A stretch of 64,000 bases of DNA from Chloroflexota bacterium (GCA_021372725.1 JAJFTV010000093.1:1-64000), one strand, 5' to 3'. Counted from the stretch's first letter, positions 25,968 to 35,336 are shown. Made by a program: numbers and translations. The notes: a model not told the origin generated them from the letters alone.

Positions 25968-27062
25968 TTGAGAAAAACAGCCTGGTATTTCCTGCTTTCC
26001 TGCCTGTTCATCATAGTGATTTCGGCTTGCAGTGCCAGCCGGTCACAAATTTCTGTCACCCCATTACAGGCTTCCCGCACTTCTACAAGTACCGGTGGCT
26101 CTGCTCTTCCCCCTCTGCCAACTCCTTTTATTACTCCTTCACGGACGATCATCCCCCCCGCTCCCCTGGGCACGTTACCTGCTGCAACGCCCATACCCTC
26201 AGTGGTCGTTGAAATAGATACCGGCGCGGCGAAGTACCTTGACCCACAATTACTCTACTGTAAGCAGGATGGTTGTATTTATTCTGTTACACAGCCACTT
26301 TTACGCCCGTTGCCGGCGGAATACGAGCCAAAAGTGGAAAAAACCTACCGTTACGGAAGCACACAAAATGGAACCCGAGAGAACCATGCCGGCGTTGAAT
26401 TTCCTGCAGACCGAGGTACTCCGGTCATTGCTTCTGCGGATGGGATTGTTTTTTATGCAGGGGATGACCAATCCTTCGTTTTTGGCCCGTTCAAAAATTT
26501 CTATGGCAATCTGGTCATTCTGGAACACCATTGGGATGGATTGAATCAAACAGTCTATACCGTCTATGCGCATCTATCACAAATATTGGTTGAAACAGGT
26601 GATCATGTTGTGCTGGGTCAGGAAATTGGCGAGGTTGGAAGCTCAGGATCCGCCACGGGTGCTCATCTACACTTTGAGGTGCGAGTAAACGGTACGGCTC
26701 TGAGTGACACAGTCAACCCGGAACTTTGGTTAAAGCCATCTCAAATTGAAAAAGGCAACAGTCAACAGACATGTGGAACTCTGGTCGCCCGATTTACAAA
26801 GGGAGAGGGAACCATCTACTCGAATGCTGTTCTGATCCAGAATTTTAGCGACTCACAAGCGGATAGAAAGCCCTCCATCGATGCCGAATCTTATGCCAAA
26901 AATGTATCCACCGCTGATTTTTGGAATGAAAATCTTGTCGTTGGGGATCTCTCGCCTGGAATTTACCGGATATCATTGGTTCGTAACAATCAAATTTACC
27001 AAAAATTCTTTGAAATCGAATCTGAACGAATTACTCTGGTAGAATTTGACTTTGTGAATTAG
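25968..27062 (+). CDS. M23-type murein peptidase-like lipoprotein
   Basis: 364 residues starting at TTG. The lipoprotein signal peptide ends VISAC with Cys near 21. A Thr/Pro/Ser linker follows, then a LytM/M23 domain (about 105-245) and a C-terminal beta-sandwich-like region. The domain has GAHLHFEV, the HxH zinc and catalytic motif, near 226. The first zinc motif reads HAGVEF, so the usual HxxxD Asp is Glu. That could retain metal binding or mark a non-catalytic EnvC/NlpD-like activator. No better start codon exists in frame. dcd follows after 36 bases. Confidence 0.85.
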   Translation: MRKTAWYFLLSCLFIIVISACSASRSQISVTPLQASRTSTSTGGSALPPLPTPFITPSRTIIPPAPLGTLPAATPIPSVVVEIDTGAAKYLDPQLLYCKQDGCIYSVTQPLLRPLPAEYEPKVEKTYRYGSTQNGTRENHAGVEFPADRGTPVIASADGIVFYAGDDQSFVFGPFKNFYGNLVILEHHWDGLNQTVYTVYAHLSQILVETGDHVVLGQEIGEVGSSGSATGAHLHFEVRVNGTALSDTVNPELWLKPSQIEKGNSQQTCGTLVARFTKGEGTIYSNAVLIQNFSDSQADRKPSIDAESYAKNVSTADFWNENLVVGDLSPGIYRISLVRNNQIYQKFFEIESERITLVEFDFVN

Positions 27063-27098
27063 AAAATCTTGAATATCTGCCATAAAAGGAGAAGCAAA

Positions 27099-27653
27099 AT
27101 GGGTGTAAAACCGGATCATTGGATCAGGAAAATGGCGTTGGAAAAAAATATGATCGAGCCTTTCGTTGACGGCCAGGTCAGAAATGGGGTCATTTCTTAC
27201 GGGGTTTCTTCATACGGGTATGATATTCGTGTGGCGAATGAGTACAAGATATTCACCAATGTCTTTTCCGCAGTCGTCGACCCGAAAGATTTCAGCCCAA
27301 AATCCATGATCGATTTTACCGGAGATGTGTGTGTAATTCCCCCAAACTCATTTGCGCTGGCTCGAACCATTGAATACTTTAGAATCCCTCGCGAAGTGCT
27401 CACCCTTTGTGTTGGCAAAAGCACCTATGCCCGCTGTGGCATCATTGTCAACGTCACGCCTTTTGAGCCAGAGTGGGAAGGGTACGTCACTTTGGAAATC
27501 TCGAATACCACACCACTACCGGCGCGTATCTACTCAAACGAAGGTATCGCACAGGTGATCTTCTTTCAAGCGGATGAGATTTGTGATATTTCTTATGCTG
27601 ATAAAAAAGGTAAATATCAAAAACAACAATCCATCGAACTGCCAAAACTGTAA
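27099..27653 (+). CDS. dcd: dCTP deaminase
   Basis: 184 residues. Deaminates dCTP to dUTP for thymidylate synthesis. Motifs are SYGYDIR near 36, [19 protein letters not shown], the substrate-binding GKSTYARCG and the catalytic LEISNT glutamate, followed by [14 protein letters not shown] spacing. The start at 27099 has AAAGGAG upstream; the frame extends ten codons further but without family support. The length fits monofunctional bacterial enzymes. Confidence 0.96.
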   Translation: MGVKPDHWIRKMALEKNMIEPFVDGQVRNGVISYGVSSYGYDIRVANEYKIFTNVFSAVVDPKDFSPKSMIDFTGDVCVIPPNSFALARTIEYFRIPREVLTLCVGKSTYARCGIIVNVTPFEPEWEGYVTLEISNTTPLPARIYSNEGIAQVIFFQADEICDISYADKKGKYQKQQSIELPKL

Positions 27654-27663
27654 AATCGGGCAT

Positions 27664-27700
27664 ATTGCGGATTACCAGGCATCGTCTGGCAATCCGCAAT
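27664..27700. terminator. Strong hairpin between convergent dcd and xth genes
   Basis: ATTGCGGATT (27664-27673) pairs perfectly with AATCCGCAAT (27691-27700), with inner CCAG/CTGG around a seven-base loop. No U-tract follows on either strand, so it may terminate by another route or protect 3' ends. Confidence 0.55.
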
Positions 27701-27766
27701 AATCTTCCGGGCGATATTAATTCAGAATGCTTTCTTTATCATCCGGGCAATCGGGCTAGTCAGGAC

Positions 27767-28546
27767 TTATTCTGTCAATTCCAGATCGATGCCAATGGGG
27801 CAGTGATCAGATCCCATAAATTCCGAATAGATGTAGGCATTTTTCACATTTTGGCCAAATTCCTGGTTGACATAAAAATAGTCGATCCGCCAGCCAACAT
27901 TCCTGTCACGCGCCATGGACTTGTAATCCCACCAGGTATAGCAGCCAGGCTGGTTATTGAACATTCTGAAAGTATCCAGATACCCTTTGGAGATAAATTT
28001 ATCCATCCAGTCCCGTTCGATCCGCAGGAACCCTGAAACATTCTCGTTTTCTTTTGGCCTGGCGAGATCAATTTCCATGTGGGCAGTATTGACATCCCCG
28101 CAGATCACCAGGTTTTTGCCCAACCGGCGTAAATCTTCCGCATAATCCAAGAATGCATCGTAAAAATCCATCTTGTATTGCAGTCGATCCGGGCCGGATT
28201 TACCATTTGGGAAATAAATATTCAGCAAGGTAAAGGATGGGTATTCGACGACGAGAATTCGCCCTTCTTTGTCAAATCTGTCTATTCCAAAACCATGCTG
28301 CACTGACAATGGGGTGTTTTTTGTGTAAACCGCTACACCGCTGTAACCCTTTTTCTCGGCCGAAGAAAAGTAGGCATAGTAATCATCAACCCTGGTTAAG
28401 TCTTCCTCCAACTGTTCGGGGTGAGCTTTGGTTTCCTGAATACACACAATATCAGGATCGATTTGAAAAACAGGATGGAATAATTCTTTTCTATGAATGG
28501 CACGGATGCCATTTACGTTCCAGGATACCAGTTTTATAACAGCCAT
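27767..28546 (-). CDS. xth: Exodeoxyribonuclease III / AP endonuclease
   Basis: 259 residues of the Xth/ExoA family; cuts at abasic sites and trims 3' ends in base-excision repair. Motifs are SWNVNGIRA (Asn), CIQETK (metal-binding Glu near 38), [29 protein letters not shown] and the terminal SDHCPIGI with the catalytic Asp-His. The ATG at 28546 has AGGAG upstream; the frame continues upstream without family similarity. It is convergent with dcd. Confidence 0.95.
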   Translation of the reverse strand: MAVIKLVSWNVNGIRAIHRKELFHPVFQIDPDIVCIQETKAHPEQLEEDLTRVDDYYAYFSSAEKKGYSGVAVYTKNTPLSVQHGFGIDRFDKEGRILVVEYPSFTLLNIYFPNGKSGPDRLQYKMDFYDAFLDYAEDLRRLGKNLVICGDVNTAHMEIDLARPKENENVSGFLRIERDWMDKFISKGYLDTFRMFNNQPGCYTWWDYKSMARDRNVGWRIDYFYVNQEFGQNVKNAYIYSEFMGSDHCPIGIDLELTE

Positions 28547-28582
28547 ATTATCTTTTCTCCTGACCGAAGATGATTGCAGGCA

Positions 28583-28596
28583 GATCAAAGTTGATC
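28583..28596. promoter_or_regulatory. 14-bp palindrome upstream of xth
   Basis: GATCAA-AG-TTGATC, a perfect 6+6 palindrome 37 bases before the xth start. It could be an operator; the regulator is unknown. Confidence 0.3.
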
Positions 28597-28785
28597 TTTC
28601 CCTGTAGAAATGTCCTTTTCCTCATTGCATAAACCCTTACTCTTTTTGAATAATAGTTCCTGAAAATCATTCCAGCATTCTTACATGACGGCTGGTGAAA
28701 TAGATATTTTCAGAATATAATTTTACACTGGTTAGAATGAAAACAAACTTTTATTTGCCATCTACAAGATTTTCGGAGGACAAAT

Positions 28786-30213
28786 ATGCCAGAAACTGAA
28801 GAACATCCCGAGTTACTGGATCGCAGGAAGAAAGCACTTTTACCCTTCTTTGGTTTGGATTTTCGTTCGGCGCAGAAGAGAATTCTGGATTTTCGTGAGG
28901 TCACAATCCCGTTTGATGCAGACAAGGCAAAATATGAAGCCTTGCGTTGCATCGATTGCCCGGATCCACCATGCATCAGCGGATGTCCTGTACGGAACAA
29001 CATCCCTCTGGCAATGGCATTGGCCTCTCTGGGAGAATTCGTAGAAGCCGGTCAGGTATTTCTCAAAACCAGCAACATGCCGGAGGTGTGCGGCAGGATA
29101 TGCCCCCAGGAACAGCTTTGCCAGGGTTCGTGCGTTCTGAACCACACCGGTGAACCTGTATTAATCGGTGCCATCGAAGCCTTTGTCAGCGATATCGCCC
29201 GGCAAGAAGAGACACCTGCTGCAGCCAGAATACCCGCCACCGGTAAAAAGGTTGCAGTTATCGGGGCAGGCCCGGCAGGTCTTACCTGTGCAGAGCAGCT
29301 TGTCCATTATGGCCATGATGTAACAATATTCGAGGCCCATCAGGAAGGCGGCGGGCTGCTGCTTTTCGGGATACCCGGGTTCAAGCTCAATCCGGAGATC
29401 GTCCATTCTATTCTTAATAGAATCAAGTCCGAAGGAGTTCACTTCCAAACCGATATGACGATTGGAGTGGATAAAAATATCGATGACCTTTTATCAGAAG
29501 GTTACGATGCAGTCTTGATCGGCGTCGGCGCCGGCGCCGATTCGCCCATCAAAATACCCGGTGAGGAGCTTCCAGGGGTTTACCACGCCACTGAATTTCT
29601 ACTGCGTGCAAATGTAGATTTCAATCTGCTGCCGGAGAATATGCGCACTCTGCCAGAGATAGGCAAAAAGGTGATCGTGATCGGCGGCGGCGATACCTCA
29701 GCAGACTGCGTGCGAACTGCCAGACGTCTGGGCGCTGAGGAAGTGACCTGTGTATACCGCCGGACAGAAAGCGAAATGCCGGGTGTAACAAAGGATCGAA
29801 AACTCGCCAAAGAAGAAGGCGTGAAATATCTTTTCCTCACCCAACCTGTCCGGTTTATCGCCGACGCGCAGGGTAAGCTGCATGAAGTTGAGTGCGTAAA
29901 AATGGTTCTGGGTGGAGCCGATGAGGAAGGCCGGCGGCGGTCCGAGCCGCTTGAAAATTCCAACTTCCAGATTCAGGCTGATACGGTTATCCTTGCCATC
30001 GGGTATCAACCCTGGCCAACCATCGGTGATACCACGCCCGGCTTGCAAACGCACCACTGGGGTTTGATATCCGTGGCTGAGGATTATACCACCTCGCGCA
30101 AAGGTGTTTTCGCAGCCGGTGATGCAGTCAACGGGCCGGATCTGGTCGTAACAGCAATTGCCAGCGCCAGGAAAGCCGCAGAATCGATCGACCATTATTT
30201 GAAAAGTAAATAA
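28786..30213 (+). CDS. Glutamate-synthase small-subunit-like NADPH oxidoreductase
   Basis: 475 residues of the GltD/NfnB/SudA group. The N-terminal ferredoxin-like region has cysteine clusters (RCIDCPDPPCISGCPV near 50-65 and CGRICPQEQLCQGSC near 100-115). FAD binding is shown by VIGAGPAGLTCAEQL, NADPH binding by VIGGGDTSADC, and the closing FAD motif is GVFAAGDAVNGPDLV. No gltB or nfnA partner is adjacent, so it could serve glutamate synthase encoded elsewhere or act as a stand-alone electron-transfer flavoprotein. GGAGG precedes the start. Confidence 0.9.
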   Translation: MPETEEHPELLDRRKKALLPFFGLDFRSAQKRILDFREVTIPFDADKAKYEALRCIDCPDPPCISGCPVRNNIPLAMALASLGEFVEAGQVFLKTSNMPEVCGRICPQEQLCQGSCVLNHTGEPVLIGAIEAFVSDIARQEETPAAARIPATGKKVAVIGAGPAGLTCAEQLVHYGHDVTIFEAHQEGGGLLLFGIPGFKLNPEIVHSILNRIKSEGVHFQTDMTIGVDKNIDDLLSEGYDAVLIGVGAGADSPIKIPGEELPGVYHATEFLLRANVDFNLLPENMRTLPEIGKKVIVIGGGDTSADCVRTARRLGAEEVTCVYRRTESEMPGVTKDRKLAKEEGVKYLFLTQPVRFIADAQGKLHEVECVKMVLGGADEEGRRRSEPLENSNFQIQADTVILAIGYQPWPTIGDTTPGLQTHHWGLISVAEDYTTSRKGVFAAGDAVNGPDLVVTAIASARKAAESIDHYLKSK

Positions 30214-30234
30214 GTAACGAGCCAGTCTTGTTGG

Positions 30235-30552
30235 TTATTCAGGATACGTGGCAGCCAGATACTCGATCACGATTTCTTTTTCATCGGAACTGAGGACAGC
30301 ACCACTACTGATCATTCGCTCCACAGTCTGCCGCCACCCGTCAAGAGATGCCTTCTTGTTCTCCACACGGCTGATGGAATGACAAACTGTACAACGCTCC
30401 TGCACCAGAGTAGCGCCATCCAATTCAGTGGCAGGCACCTGTGTGTCTGAACCCGTTTCAACGGATGTCGCTGTTGTTGTACTCGCACAGCCCTGTACAA
30501 GAATAAACGTAAAAAGTAACAAAATGACCAGCGGGATTGTTTGTTTTCTCAT
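30235..30552 (-). CDS. Small c-type cytochrome lipoprotein
   Basis: 105 residues. The lipoprotein signal peptide ends LVQGC near 22. A short Thr-rich linker follows, then one haem-c site, CTVCH near 54-58, and WRQTVERMI with a downstream Met-bearing helix and IVIEYLAATY. The layout (CxxCH, about 15 residues, GWRQTVERM) resembles the haem-binding domain of quinohaemoprotein amine dehydrogenase alpha subunits. It should be anchored on the outer face of the membrane as an electron carrier. No partner dehydrogenase or cytochrome-maturation gene lies nearby. Confidence 0.82.
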   Translation of the reverse strand: MRKQTIPLVILLLFTFILVQGCASTTTATSVETGSDTQVPATELDGATLVQERCTVCHSISRVENKKASLDGWRQTVERMISSGAVLSSDEKEIVIEYLAATYPE

Positions 30553-30623
30553 ACCTTATTGCCCTCTTTGGGTATTTTTTGTCGAATATACTTTATGATA
30601 CACTAATTTATGGAGGTTGAAAA

Positions 30624-31481
30624 ATGGAAAAGCGAAAATTTGGCCGTACCAATCACCTGAGCAGTGTTGCGATATTCGGCGGTGCAGCATTTTGGGATAT
30701 AGATCAAACCATAGCAGACACCGCTTTCGAGATTGCCCTCCAGCATGGCATTAATCATATCGATGTGGCTCCGTCGTATGGCAAAGCTGAACTGCTGCTG
30801 GGGCCATGGATAAAACGGTTGCGCCCCAGCTTTTTCCTGGGATGCAAGACGATGGAGCGTACTCGACAAGGAACTTTGACGGAAATGAAAGCCTCGCTCC
30901 AGCGCTTGCAGACCGATCATTTTGATCTATATCAATGTCACGCTGTTAACAGTATGGCCGAGTTGGATAAGGTAACCATGAAAGGCGGTGCGTTGGAGGC
31001 CTTGATCGAAGCAAAAAATTCCGGTTTCACCCGCTTCCTGGGGATCACTGCACATGGAATGGACGCTCCAACCGTCCTGATCGAAGCATTAAGCCGTTTC
31101 GATTTTGACTCGGTTCTTTTCCCACTCAACTTTATTCTGTTCACTGACGATAATTACCGGCAGGCGGCGCTGAAATTGATTGAAATCTGCCAGCAAAAGA
31201 ATGTTGGAATGATGACTATCAAATCCATTGCACGCGGTGGGTGGGGTAGTCATGAGAAAAAACAAACCACCTGGTACGAACCATTTACCGATGACACGAT
31301 GATCCAGTCCGCAGTGAATTTTGTGCTATCCCACCCGGTGACAGGGATTTGCACGGCCGGAGATACCACTTTACAGCCTAAAGTATTTGCTGCTTGCGAG
31401 AATTTCCATCCACTGCATGAGGCTGAGATGCAGAATATGATTGATTCCAGTCAACAGTATGTCACAGAAGCATTGTTCTAG
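30624..31481 (+). CDS. Aldo/keto reductase
   Basis: 285 residues of the NAD(P)H-dependent TIM-barrel family. Catalytic tetrad candidates are Asp and Tyr in DVAPSYG near 48-54, Lys in LGCKTM near 76 and His in YQCHAVN near 107. Late motifs are IKSIARGGWG and FVLSHPVTGICTAGD, the cofactor-binding end. There is no C-terminal ferredoxin domain. Substrate is unknown. GGAGGTT precedes the start. It is divergent from the cytochrome gene across about 70 bases. Confidence 0.9.
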   Translation: MEKRKFGRTNHLSSVAIFGGAAFWDIDQTIADTAFEIALQHGINHIDVAPSYGKAELLLGPWIKRLRPSFFLGCKTMERTRQGTLTEMKASLQRLQTDHFDLYQCHAVNSMAELDKVTMKGGALEALIEAKNSGFTRFLGITAHGMDAPTVLIEALSRFDFDSVLFPLNFILFTDDNYRQAALKLIEICQQKNVGMMTIKSIARGGWGSHEKKQTTWYEPFTDDTMIQSAVNFVLSHPVTGICTAGDTTLQPKVFAACENFHPLHEAEMQNMIDSSQQYVTEALF

Positions 31482-31529
31482 TATTCCGTCAAACATGATT
31501 CAATGATATCATTTTTAAGTAACGGAATA
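31482..31529. repeat. Inverted repeat after the aldo/keto reductase gene
   Basis: TATTCCGT (31482-31489) and ACGGAATA (31522-31529) form 8-bp arms with an ATGATATCAT palindrome and a T run inside. It may be a terminator or a rearrangement scar at the edge of the MntA/HepT remnant. Confidence 0.4.
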
Positions 31530-31561
31530 TTTTAAGCTCTGTCAAAGTAAAAAGTTCTGGT

Positions 31562-31621
31562 CTAAAGCCAATTACTCGAGAAGCAATCCTTTCCAGCGTA
31601 AAGGAAATATATGCGGCCTGA
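31562..31621 (+). pseudogene. Likely MntA-type nucleotidyltransferase fragment
   Basis: The frame reads LKPITREAILSSVKEIYAA and stops. This resembles the first ~20 residues of MntA-like nucleotidyltransferases (K-x-I-T-R-E-x-I-L), which usually precede HepT genes. No start codon remains and the GSxARG catalytic motif is absent. The stop overlaps the hepT-like start. Confidence 0.4.
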
Positions 31622-31853
31622 AAAACTCTATTTGCTTGATATCATTGAAGCGTCTGATTCCATCAGGCGTTTTTGTGAACCCATTGACAAGGATGATTTT
31701 TTTCACGATGAACTGCGGCAAAGCGCCATATTGCAAAAATTGATTGTAATCGGTGAGGCTGCTTCACGTTTATCCATTGATTTCCGGGAAAAACATCCTG
31801 ATATCGAATGGGATGATATTGTCGGTTTTCGAAATTTTACCAGTGAAGCGTAA
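31611..31853 (+). pseudogene. Truncated HepT-like toxin
   Basis: 80 residues matching the first part of HepT/DUF86 proteins: YLLDIIEASDSIRRF, LRQSAILQKLIVIGEAASRLS and IEWDDIVGFRN. Intact proteins continue with the R-x4-6-H-x-Y RNase motif; here the frame ends NFTSEA directly after VGFRN, so the catalytic His/Tyr are missing. With the MntA fragment this is a dead toxin-antitoxin locus. Confidence 0.75.
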
Positions 31854-31862
31854 AGGAACCGG

Positions 31863-34118
31863 ATGGAGATAAAAAATAACCACGAACATCAACATGAACA
31901 AAACCACCATCATCCAGTTGAGGAGATGGCTGATCAGCTCTCTGGTAATAAACAGGACGAAACCTCTGCAACAGAACCGCGTGAAGCCATGGATAAAGCA
32001 ACTCATGGACATGAGATGGTACACAATGACGTTGCCAAACAGGTGATGGATCACAAGGCAGCGAGCCATAACAATATGGATCATGCTGCCATGAGACACA
32101 CCCCTGCTGAACATGCAGCGATGCAGCACGAGGAGCACAAGGAACATACCGATCATACCGGTCATGAGGAGATGTTCCGCAAACGGTTTTGGGTCTCTCT
32201 TCTGCTCGCCATTCCGGTATTGCTGTATAGCGAGATCGTCCAGCAATTTTTTGGTTTCACAATGCCTGTCTTCCCCGGCAGTCAATGGGTCGCCCCACTC
32301 TTTTCTATTATTGTCTTCGCCTACGGTGGAATACCCTTTCTGCAAATGGCCTTGCCTGAACTACACAACCGCCAACCGGGGATGATGACGTTGAGTTCCC
32401 TGGCTATCAGCGTTTCTATGATCTACTCGCTGGCAACTCTGGTGCTTCCGGGTCAAATGCCCTTCTATTGGGAACTGGTCACCCTGATCGACATTATGCT
32501 GCTGGGCCACTGGCTTGAGATGCGCAGTGTACGTCAGGCTTCAGGTGCGCTCAATGAGCTGGCAAAACTCATGCCGGATACCGCCGAACGCATTAACCCG
32601 GATGGGCAGATGGAAACGGTGGCAGTCATCAGTTTACAAAAGAATGATCTGCTGCTTGTTCGGCCCGGGTCCAGTATTCCCGCTGACGGGCAGGTTGAGG
32701 AAGGCGAATCGGATGTCAATGAGGCTATGATCACAGGAGAGTCACGCCCGGTCAAGAAAACTCCCGGGACAAAAGTTATCGCTGGAACAATTAATGGGGA
32801 CAACAGCCTGCGTATTCGCGTCACGGCCATCGGGGATGAAACAGCTCTGGCCGGGATTATGAGGCTGGTACGGGAGGCTCAACAATCAAAGAGCCCCACC
32901 CAGTTACTGGCAGACAAAGCCGCCGGTTGGCTATTTTATATTGCCCTTTCAGTGGCGGCAATCACGGCAGTCGCCTGGACCATCGCCACGGGGTTCAATG
33001 TTGATGTCATTGCCCGGGTTGCCACGGTTTTGGTGATCGCCTGCCCGCATGCGCTGGGATTGGCTATCCCGCTGGTTGTTGCGATCACAACCACCATGGG
33101 CGCACAAAACGGTATCCTGGTTCGGGACCGCCTGGCAATGGAAGGAGCCCGCAACATCGACACGATCATTTTTGATAAAACCGGTACCCTGACCCGCGGT
33201 GAGTTCGGCGTGATTGGGATCGAAACATCACCTGACTGGGAAGAAAACAAGGTATTGGCTTTGGCCGCAGCCATTGAAGGTGACAGTGAACACACGATTT
33301 CACGCGCTATTCGCAAGAGTGCAGAGGAACGAAGTGTAGAGATGCCATCCGTTTCAACCTTTGAAGCAATCAAGGGCCGCGGTGTGCATGCAAAATGGGG
33401 TGAAAAGGATGTCTATATCGGCGGGCCACGTTTGTTGGAAATGCTCAATCTCCAATTACCCACCGGTTTCGCCAGGTTTGAGCAGCAAGCCAATGAAAAA
33501 TGGCAGAGCGTGGTGACCCTGGTCGTCAACGGCCAGATTGTTGCCAGTTTCGCGCTGGCAGATGTGATCCGGCCGGAAAGTAAACGGGCAATTGAACGTC
33601 TCCACGAAATGGGGATTGAGGTTGCCATGCTGACAGGAGACAGCCAGGCAGTGGCTGCATCCGTTGCAGCAGAGCTTGGTATTGACACCTATTTTGCTGA
33701 AGTGCTGCCTGAGCATAAGGACCAGAAGATAACCGAGCTGCAACGCCAGGGTAAGCGGGTAGCCATGGTGGGTGACGGGGTGAACGACGCGCCTGCTCTC
33801 ACACGCGCGGATCTGGGTATTGCCATTGGAAGCGGAACCGACGTCGCGGTTGAATCGGCTGATGTGATTTTGGTACAGTCCGATCCTTTGGACGTGGTTA
33901 AGATTGTGGAACTGAGCCGGGCAAGCTACCGAAAAATGGTGCAGAACCTCGCCTGGGCAACCGGATATAACGTCATTGCCCTCCCACTGGCTGCAGGGGT
34001 GCTTGCTCCCTGGGGAATTATACTTTCTCCAGCAGTGGGCGCAGTTTTCATGTCCGTCTCTACTATTATCGTTGCGCTGAATGCACAACTCCTGCGAACA
34101 ACCCGCTTATCTTTCTGA
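31863..34118 (+). CDS. copB: P1B-3-type copper-exporting ATPase (CopB-like)
   Basis: 751 residues. A His/Met-rich metal-binding N-terminus (1-103) replaces the CxxC domains of CopA. The transmembrane CPH motif (ACPHALG near 397), rather than CPC, defines the CopB/P1B-3 group, which exports Cu(II) or Cu(I). Other hallmarks are TGES near 292, DKTGTLTRG (phosphorylated Asp), the HP-like [16 protein letters not shown] and [15 protein letters not shown]. About eight membrane helices are expected. No copper-responsive regulator lies next to it. AAAGGAA precedes the start, and the decayed hepT-like gene ends nine bases upstream. Confidence 0.93.
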   Translation: MEIKNNHEHQHEQNHHHPVEEMADQLSGNKQDETSATEPREAMDKATHGHEMVHNDVAKQVMDHKAASHNNMDHAAMRHTPAEHAAMQHEEHKEHTDHTGHEEMFRKRFWVSLLLAIPVLLYSEIVQQFFGFTMPVFPGSQWVAPLFSIIVFAYGGIPFLQMALPELHNRQPGMMTLSSLAISVSMIYSLATLVLPGQMPFYWELVTLIDIMLLGHWLEMRSVRQASGALNELAKLMPDTAERINPDGQMETVAVISLQKNDLLLVRPGSSIPADGQVEEGESDVNEAMITGESRPVKKTPGTKVIAGTINGDNSLRIRVTAIGDETALAGIMRLVREAQQSKSPTQLLADKAAGWLFYIALSVAAITAVAWTIATGFNVDVIARVATVLVIACPHALGLAIPLVVAITTTMGAQNGILVRDRLAMEGARNIDTIIFDKTGTLTRGEFGVIGIETSPDWEENKVLALAAAIEGDSEHTISRAIRKSAEERSVEMPSVSTFEAIKGRGVHAKWGEKDVYIGGPRLLEMLNLQLPTGFARFEQQANEKWQSVVTLVVNGQIVASFALADVIRPESKRAIERLHEMGIEVAMLTGDSQAVAASVAAELGIDTYFAEVLPEHKDQKITELQRQGKRVAMVGDGVNDAPALTRADLGIAIGSGTDVAVESADVILVQSDPLDVVKIVELSRASYRKMVQNLAWATGYNVIALPLAAGVLAPWGIILSPAVGAVFMSVSTIIVALNAQLLRTTRLSF

Positions 34119-34218
34119 TTCGGATTTCAACATACGCCGGAAAAAGCACGTCCATTGGGGCACCAATTCTAATCGGTACAAAAGGAGATGCGGGGAAAAT
34201 ATGGAGGGTATTTGTAAT

Positions 34219-35193
34219 ATGTCTTCTGGAACTGCCAGTGCCCTTGCTCATCCCAATATTGCCTTCATCAAATACTGGGGGAATCTTGACGGCTCCTTGA
34301 ACCTTCCCTCCAATGGCTCCATTTCGATGAACCTCGGCAGCCTGCAAACTGCCACAACGGTCCAATTCGAGCCACTGCTGACCGCGGACACCTTGGAAAT
34401 CAACCAGCAAACTCAAACCGGCCCGTCATTGAAGCGTGTTCAGAATTTTATGGGGCACATCAGGCGGCTCTCGAAATCGGGCTTGTTTGCCCATATACGC
34501 AGCGAGAGCAACTTCCCAATCAGCGCTGGTCTGGCATCATCCGCTTCAGCTTATGCAGCGCTCGCACTGGCCGCCACCGCCGCTCTTGGTATAGATCAAA
34601 CGGAAAAAGAACTGTCTTCTTTGGCCCGGCTCGGTTCCGGTTCCGCTGCCCGATCCATACCCGCTGGCTTTGTGGAGTGGCATGCCTCCGAAACTCATGC
34701 CGGGTCTTTTGCCAAGAGTATTGCCGGCCCAGATTACTGGGATCTTCGTGACATGATCGTGATCATCCAGAAACAGCCCAAAAGCACAGGCTCAGCGGAT
34801 GGACATGGTTTGGCCGATACCAGTCCCTTTCAGTCTTTGCGGGTTGAAAATGCTCCCACACGCCTGGAAATATGCCGGCAAGCCATCCTGGAACGTGATT
34901 TCGCCCACCTGGCCGAGATTGTCGAACTGGATAGTATGATGATGCACGCGGTGATGATGACCTCTCGTCCGCCTCTCTTCTACTGGGAACCGTTGACATT
35001 GCAGATCATCAAATCTGTTCAAAATTGGCGCAGGGATGGGCTTCAGGTTTGCGTAACCGTCGATGCCGGTTCCAATCTGCATTTGATCTGTCCCTTTGGC
35101 TATACGCAGATGGTGACAGAAATGTTAAAAACAACTTCAGGCATACAGTCTGTCATGGTTTCTCCGCCCGGCGGTCCCGCCCATCTGATCTAG
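34219..35193 (+). CDS. mvaD: Diphosphomevalonate (or phosphomevalonate) decarboxylase
   Basis: 324 residues of the GHMP superfamily. Makes isopentenyl diphosphate from mevalonate 5-diphosphate, or isopentenyl phosphate from mevalonate 5-phosphate. Motifs are ANIAFIKYWG-like HPNIAFIKYWG near 11, SISMNL, the ATP loop PISAGLASSASAYAA, GSGSAARSIPAGFVEW with the catalytic Arg, and the catalytic Asp in VTVDAGSNLHLI (usually DAGPN). GGAGGG lies ten bases before the ATG at 34219; an ATG at 34201 is a possible alternative. No other isoprenoid gene is adjacent. Some Chloroflexota use the phosphomevalonate variant, so the precise substrate is open. Confidence 0.88.
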   Translation: MSSGTASALAHPNIAFIKYWGNLDGSLNLPSNGSISMNLGSLQTATTVQFEPLLTADTLEINQQTQTGPSLKRVQNFMGHIRRLSKSGLFAHIRSESNFPISAGLASSASAYAALALAATAALGIDQTEKELSSLARLGSGSAARSIPAGFVEWHASETHAGSFAKSIAGPDYWDLRDMIVIIQKQPKSTGSADGHGLADTSPFQSLRVENAPTRLEICRQAILERDFAHLAEIVELDSMMMHAVMMTSRPPLFYWEPLTLQIIKSVQNWRRDGLQVCVTVDAGSNLHLICPFGYTQMVTEMLKTTSGIQSVMVSPPGGPAHLI

Positions 35194-35292
35194 TGTTCGA
35201 TCCCTGGTTGCTTTCAAATTTTTCAATGACATTTGACAGGACCCTTGCCATCATTTTTCATAAATATTTATAAATATATAATATTGACTCTG

Positions 35293-35336
35293 TATAATGG
35301 AGAGACAAACTCTCCGTATATCAAAAGCGGTATAAT
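35293..35336 (+). promoter_or_regulatory. TATAAT box with operator-like inverted repeat upstream of rseP
   Basis: TATAAT (35293-35298) is followed directly by GGAGAG-ACAAA-CTCTCC (35299-35315). A second TATAAT lies at 35331-35336. The -35 elements are poor. A repressor site at the transcription start is plausible. Confidence 0.35.

Noticed and set aside
33456..34088. Minus-strand ORF of 210 codons
   Set aside because: Fully antisense to the copper ATPase, which carries all P-type motifs.
35281..35298. TTGACT close to TATAAT read as a promoter
   Set aside because: The two boxes are only three bases apart, too close to form one promoter; the TATAAT is kept only as a weak candidate.
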